Shown one piece after another: positions 59,960 to 64,000 of a stretch of DNA of 64,000 nucleotides. Position 1 is the stretch's first letter. Every line of letters starts with the position of its first letter. The stretch is taken from contig JAJZXS010000048.1 of assembly GCA_021806295.1 (NCBI GenBank), positions 62,001 through 126,000 of the forward strand. The letters are read 5' to 3'. The notes under the pieces were generated by a model. It had not been told where the DNA came from and did not search any database. It was given only the letters and a program-made list of their open reading frames with translations. This DNA comes from Thermoplasmata archaeon. GTDB taxonomy: Archaea > Thermoplasmatota > Thermoplasmata > Thermoplasmatales > Thermoplasmataceae. Made by a program: the position numbers and the translations under genes.

Positions 59960-62317
59960 ATGACATCCAGCATGCCTGATCCTGAAACATATCCCAAAAA
60001 ACCGAGATCAACTAGGAAAAAATGGTATGCAATTATAATAGTCCTAATAGTGGTTCTTTCTTCATTCGCAATACTCTCTCTTCTCCATCCATCAAGGCTT
60101 GAACCTGCAATAAACGTGGATTCTGCCCAGAACTACATTTCCCCCGGAGAAAATTATACTCTTATCCTCCAATCTGATGAGGCTTACAGGAATATTACAG
60201 TAGAATGGGGTGATAATACCGAAACTGCTATGAATTATACCGGCAGTACTTTATCAATATCACACATCTACACCAGTCCAGGTATATACTATATTTATTA
60301 CTGGGCAAACTTTTCATCTGGTTTGTACAGATCAAATACATATATACCTGTATATGTTGAAAACCAGGTGTCATCAAATAGAACGGCAGATGGAATTATT
60401 ACCGTCCTCAATTCATCAATTCCTTCTGTGGTTTCAAATTCGAATATATATGCCCCGGGCACTGCCTTAAATATCAGCATAGGCAATACTGGCTGCCCTG
60501 TTAACTCCACATTTAATATAATCAGCCAATCATTAACAATTTTCCGTAACGGAACCATGGAACAGAACAAATCAGGGCATTCAACATACAGTTTAAATCT
60601 GCAGTCCGGGTATTATATCCTCAAACTTATCACCGTAACAGGCAATGGAACTACAAATTATACATCTGCCTACTATATGGATATACCGGTCAATCCCAAT
60701 GCAGTATTATACATTAACACTGTTACAGATTCCATCGTTGTTGATAGCCTCAATCCCTATTCCAACCTTAACCCGCAGGAGGCATATACAACCGGAGACC
60801 TGGAAATACTTTACAACACAGAACAATTCCTTGTTGGAAACAGTACATCTGGATACTTCCCGGAAATTGCATCCAGCCTCCCCGGGCCAGATGGGAACAG
60901 TTATACATTCAATATAAGCCATAATGTCAGGTTCCAGAATGGTGTTACGGTGAACGCATACGACGTGTACTATTCACTGGTAATGGATCTTCTCCTGGAG
61001 AATAAATCACCACAAACCCCGGGATGGATCCTGGCACAGTACCTTCTGCCCGGGAATTATCATGAAACCAATAATTATACAAATATTATGAATGCCATAA
61101 CGTACAGCAACAGTACAGACACGGTGACACTTAACTTTACGGTGCATCTAAGCCCTAACAGGGTCTATGGCCTGCTCTCATCCCCAGGTGCATTCATATC
61201 ATCTGCCGCAAACCTGAGTAGCAATGGCGAGGCCATATCGTTCACCGCCTCAGGTTTCCGGGCTTTCAAATTATCAAACTCGAATTATACAATGGAAAAT
61301 ATACTCGCTGACGGCCCATACGAGATAGAGAAATCGGTGCCAGGAAAGTATATCACACTGATCCGCAACCCAGAATTTACCGGCACTTCAAAGAATAGGG
61401 CACCCTCCATGGATTCTGTCACAATAGACTACAGGAACAGTTATTCAACTATATACCAGGACATAAGGTTCAACACATCCCAGATAGGTGCGTTTCCATC
61501 TTCTTACACATATTTGTCAGGGCTATCCGGGCTATCCACATATAATGTTACCTATAACCTGTCAACATTATACAGTTTCAATGCAAATATAAATACAACA
61601 CTTCTGGGGAAATTTGTCACAGATGCAAATGTTCCACACAATTTATTTTCCAATATAACGGTCAGGGAAGCATTTTATGAGGCTTACCCGGGGAACAATT
61701 TATCCCTGGCAAAAATCCTGTGGCATTCATTCATAACTAACTCTACAGAAGACTCAAAATATAATATTACCAGCAATTCAAATTACAAGGGTAGCCCGCT
61801 GGTTATACCTCTGTTCACAGAAACAGGAATCTCCGGATCCAATATATCAGAATTTTCCAGCAATCTCAAGGACATGGTGGGCAATGATTCAAGCTTCCCA
61901 ATAGTAACTGAGCCCGTAACTTTTATGAACACATATATATCAGCCGGAATTAATCCCATGCCGGTTTACGAGGAAACATTACCTGAAATGAACTCAACCA
62001 TTTATTATTCATATCTGGGCAATACACAAAATTATACACATGCTTATGCTAATGGATTCTATTATTATGCATTTAACATTTCAAATAAAAATCAATCAGT
62101 TTTAATGAACGCCCTTAATTCAAATATTACCATCCTGATTCAGAATTATAACAGTACAAATTTAGGAAATGTAAAAACATTGATTAACAGTACTTATATG
62201 TATATATTGCCATCTCATGGAAGGGTAGAAATGAAAATTTATTACCAGCCATACCTAACTATGAAAAACAGTATAACAGGATCTGGAATTCTGCTTTTCA
62301 ATTATATAAAGGGATGA
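59960..62317 (+). CDS. Membrane-anchored oligopeptide-binding protein with PKD domain
   Basis: An N-terminal signal anchor (hydrophobic residues 22-44, preceded by a basic stretch) leads to a PKD-like immunoglobulin fold (residues 50-135; ITVEWGDNTETAMNYTGSTL and SHIYTSPGIYYIYYW match PKD WGD...H-x-Y motifs). A second beta domain follows, then an SBP_bac_5 solute-binding domain from about residue 250 (LNPQEAYTTGDLEILYNTEQF, FNISHNVRFQNGVTVNAYDVYYS). The 785-residue protein is rich in Asn/Ser/Thr sequons and outside the cell. It probably captures peptides for an ABC importer; the convergent genes at its 3' end encode ABC-like components. Confidence 0.8.
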   Translation: MTSSMPDPETYPKKPRSTRKKWYAIIIVLIVVLSSFAILSLLHPSRLEPAINVDSAQNYISPGENYTLILQSDEAYRNITVEWGDNTETAMNYTGSTLSISHIYTSPGIYYIYYWANFSSGLYRSNTYIPVYVENQVSSNRTADGIITVLNSSIPSVVSNSNIYAPGTALNISIGNTGCPVNSTFNIISQSLTIFRNGTMEQNKSGHSTYSLNLQSGYYILKLITVTGNGTTNYTSAYYMDIPVNPNAVLYINTVTDSIVVDSLNPYSNLNPQEAYTTGDLEILYNTEQFLVGNSTSGYFPEIASSLPGPDGNSYTFNISHNVRFQNGVTVNAYDVYYSLVMDLLLENKSPQTPGWILAQYLLPGNYHETNNYTNIMNAITYSNSTDTVTLNFTVHLSPNRVYGLLSSPGAFISSAANLSSNGEAISFTASGFRAFKLSNSNYTMENILADGPYEIEKSVPGKYITLIRNPEFTGTSKNRAPSMDSVTIDYRNSYSTIYQDIRFNTSQIGAFPSSYTYLSGLSGLSTYNVTYNLSTLYSFNANINTTLLGKFVTDANVPHNLFSNITVREAFYEAYPGNNLSLAKILWHSFITNSTEDSKYNITSNSNYKGSPLVIPLFTETGISGSNISEFSSNLKDMVGNDSSFPIVTEPVTFMNTYISAGINPMPVYEETLPEMNSTIYYSYLGNTQNYTHAYANGFYYYAFNISNKNQSVLMNALNSNITILIQNYNSTNLGNVKTLINSTYMYILPSHGRVEMKIYYQPYLTMKNSITGSGILLFNYIKG

Positions 62318-62354
62318 AACATATTTTTATGCGAATGAATAATTCTATGTGAAA

Positions 62355-63503
62355 TTATATTTCCACAATACTGTCAAATAAACTGAGCGAGCTTTCTGGC
62401 AATCTATCATGTTTGCACAGGTAGAGGCATGCCATGGGCTGCAATGATTTCATCCTCCTTATATATTCGGAAACATCCGGAAGTTTTTCCGGATCCAGTG
62501 ATATGTCAACTATTGTTACTGCTTTTTCTGTAACAAAGCTTGTACCTATGATGAATTTATAAAGATCAGAAACAGGTATTTCAGATGGCAGTTTACTGTA
62601 AATGTCACTGTTGAACGTTATGCCCATTAGATTAAGCTCTCTGCCCAGAAGTTCTATGAATTCCTGTTTCAATACGCCTTCGCTGTAAGGTTTTGCTAGA
62701 TCAAGGCTTATGAAGTCAAAATCTTTTCTTTCCCTGCGTTTTAAAGTTTTTATCTTTCTATCCAAATTATTATCCTTCTTTGAATCTACGGTGTATTTCT
62801 TATGGAGATACATGAGCCGTTCTAACTCAAGCCTGTATTTATAATAATCCCTCAGAACGGCTATATCCGCGAGATTCACCCCTGTTTTTTTCCTTATTAT
62901 CAGGGATGCAAGCAAATCTCTTCTATCTGGATTACCCGATTCAAGAGCTTCATAAATTTCATTGAATATGCCCATCACCCCAAAATTTTTACATGTCCAG
63001 AGTGTAAACTCTTTCTTTTCTGTAGAACTGTCAAAGTCATTTATTATGGTTTCTATTTCTGTTATTTTTATCATTTCCCTTCTGATTACAGAATTGAGTA
63101 TGTCAATCCTTGTTTCGTATGGAAGAAAATCAAGTATCTGGCTGTAAATCTCATTTTCCTGATCAAACAGGTCGAGCGGATTGGAGGGTATGCAAAGCAC
63201 GTCTCCAAGTACGTATGCGGCAATTCCTATCCTGTTTCCGTTTACCCTGAATTTTTTGATATTTGAGATAATGTCAATTAAGTTTATCCCTCCATGCATC
63301 ACCGACCCAGAGTACCTGTAGCTGTTAAAAACGTCAAAAGTAAAAATTCCAGGGATTAATGATATATTGTTATTAGCCGAGGTTAATAAAATTTCACAAT
63401 TAATGCTCAAACTTAATGTAAGATTTCCGATTAGCATATCTTTGCCCGAATATATGGCAAAATTTTCAAATGACAATATATTTTTATCATCATTCTTCTG
63501 CAC
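62355..63503 (-). CDS. Degenerate ABC-transporter ATPase-like protein
   Basis: The first 70 residues follow the beginning of an oligopeptide-ABC ATPase (LSFENFAIYSGKDMLIGNLTLSLSINCEILLTSANNNISLIPGIF), but the Walker A P-loop is replaced by TSANNNIS with no Gly-Lys-Ser/Thr. Near the end AVTIVDISLDPEKLPDVSEYIRRM resembles a Walker B-D-loop (VDISLDP...). No LSGGQ signature is seen, and the centre is unrelated and basic. The 382-residue length lies between a single and a double domain. It overlaps the DppC-like permease gene by 14 bp, so it belongs to that ABC system. ATP hydrolysis is unlikely; a structural or regulatory role is inferred. Confidence 0.5.
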   Translation of the reverse strand: MQKNDDKNILSFENFAIYSGKDMLIGNLTLSLSINCEILLTSANNNISLIPGIFTFDVFNSYRYSGSVMHGGINLIDIISNIKKFRVNGNRIGIAAYVLGDVLCIPSNPLDLFDQENEIYSQILDFLPYETRIDILNSVIRREMIKITEIETIINDFDSSTEKKEFTLWTCKNFGVMGIFNEIYEALESGNPDRRDLLASLIIRKKTGVNLADIAVLRDYYKYRLELERLMYLHKKYTVDSKKDNNLDRKIKTLKRRERKDFDFISLDLAKPYSEGVLKQEFIELLGRELNLMGITFNSDIYSKLPSEIPVSDLYKFIIGTSFVTEKAVTIVDISLDPEKLPDVSEYIRRMKSLQPMACLYLCKHDRLPESSLSLFDSIVEI

Positions 63504-64000
63504 CAGATACCACCCCCTTTATTTCGTAGCTCAGCAGTGTGGTAAACCCTATAAATACTGTAATAAACAGAAGCGGGAATACGGCTATCCACCAGGCACC
63601 AAATGTGAGGAATGTAATAACATTACCCCCGAGATACATAATATTGCCTATGTCAACCACGAATGGATTTTTAAAATAAAATCCAAAGTACGTTATTATA
63701 ACCACAATTCCGCTGATTGCCCCCATATCGGTTAAAATATAGGGCAAAAATTTTGCCAGTTTCCACCAGTTACCACTATGTTTTTTGCTATTCTTGAATT
63801 CTGACAATTCAATATACCTTATAATATTGAACGGAAACCATCCAGCCGATATGGCAATTATTATCCCGGTTTCATCAGGCCTGGCAACGTAAAGGATTAA
63901 AAGCATGACAAGTAGGTATGGGGCTGTTGTCATTATCCTGACTATGTAAAATATAAACTTTTTTATGGCACCACCAGCATAATTTGCAAGAAATCCTATT
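63490..64000 (-). CDS. ABC-transporter permease, DppC-like (partial, runs off the window)
   Basis: The reading frame stays open to the right end of the window, so only the C-terminal about 170 residues are seen. The visible part begins GFLANYAGGAIKKFIFYIVRIM, like the conserved AGYYGGWVD opening of DppC-type permeases, and contains four membrane helices. The GWFPFNIIRYIELSEF segment corresponds to the IGLxxWxxYARLVR stretch of DppC, although the EAA loop that binds the ATPase is degenerate. The ATP-binding partner downstream (62355) is also degenerate, so the pair may have diverged together. Confidence 0.55.
   Translation of the reverse strand, partial: IGFLANYAGGAIKKFIFYIVRIMTTAPYLLVMLLILYVARPDETGIIIAISAGWFPFNIIRYIELSEFKNSKKHSGNWWKLAKFLPYILTDMGAISGIVVIITYFGFYFKNPFVVDIGNIMYLGGNVITFLTFGAWWIAVFPLLFITVFIGFTTLLSYEIKGVVSGAEE

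Noticed and set aside
1-64000. CRISPR arrays, rRNA genes, intact insertion sequences or a replication origin
   Set aside because: No regularly spaced repeats, no rRNA-like sequence, no complete transposase and no Orc1/Cdc6 gene with clustered origin boxes were found on reading the sequence.

Overview
The window is chromosomal DNA from an archaeon, most probably a cell-wall-less acidophile of the Thermoplasmatales (Ferroplasma/Acidiplasma-like). This placement is inferred from gene content and sequence style; no rRNA is present to confirm it. Diagnostic archaeal genes are DNA polymerase D large subunit, archaeal tRNA-guanine transglycosylase (TgtA), ABCE1, geranylgeranyl reductase, an ADP-forming acyl-CoA synthetase, a GPN-loop GTPase, Tsr3 and the archaeal D-aminoacyl-tRNA deacylase. 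The DNA is AT-rich, and many genes begin about 25 bp downstream of a TATA-like box, which fits leaderless transcripts. I used this spacing to choose several starts.

Layout. 1-6.6 kb: a cobalamin adenosyltransferase, then a compact minus-strand operon lipA-E1alpha-E1beta-E2-E3-lipB, which holds a complete 2-oxoacid dehydrogenase complex together with the two enzymes that make its lipoyl cofactor. 6.6-16.4 kb: dihydropteroate synthase, a PHS-type MFS transporter, ABCE1 with an unknown partner gene, a DHA2 efflux pump with its MarR regulator, a zinc alcohol dehydrogenase, and a divergent NRAMP-like metal transporter behind a DtxR-like operator. 16.5-27.7 kb: tgtA, a GNAT protein, an MDP-1-like phosphatase, a transposase (TnpB) remnant, an unknown two-gene operon, a second PHS-type transporter, a DMT exporter, geranylgeranyl reductase, a membrane protein, an AbrB-PhoU regulator and rpiA. 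27.8-35.2 kb: a quinone-flavoured cluster (HTH_10 regulator, flavin oxidoreductase, UbiA prenyltransferase), a methyltransferase, tRNA-Leu(UAG), a catalytically altered isochorismatase-like protein and ADP-forming acyl-CoA synthetase. 34.4-41.3 kb: the minus-strand operon pyrG-SCP2-polD(DP2)-GPN GTPase-UbiA.

43-47.9 kb is the most intriguing part. Here a PP-loop protein resembling the glutamyl epimerase MurL, a DUF1611 (DgcN-like) protein, a fold-II PLP enzyme and the D-aminoacyl-tRNA deacylase follow one another on the minus strand. All have family links to D-amino-acid (D-glutamate) chemistry, in an organism that should have no peptidoglycan. 48-57.3 kb: a probable surface glycoprotein, glyA, the futalosine-pathway genes mqnE-mqnA-mqnC, and the late cobalamin genes cobD-cbiP-cbiB. 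57.5-64 kb: an archaeal coiled-coil protein, a DUF131-type membrane protein, an NDP-sugar pyrophosphorylase, a PKD-containing oligopeptide-binding lipoprotein-like anchor protein, and a convergent gene pair encoding a degenerate ABC ATPase and a DppC-like permease that runs off the window.

Functionally, several modules connect. Lipoylated 2-oxoacid dehydrogenase makes acyl-CoA, which the ADP-forming synthetase can convert to ATP. DHPS and SHMT serve folate/C1 metabolism. MqnA/C/E with the UbiA proteins indicate a menaquinone-type respiratory quinone. CobD/CbiP/CbiB with the adenosyltransferase complete or salvage adenosylcobalamin. There are no rRNA genes, CRISPR arrays or intact insertion sequences.
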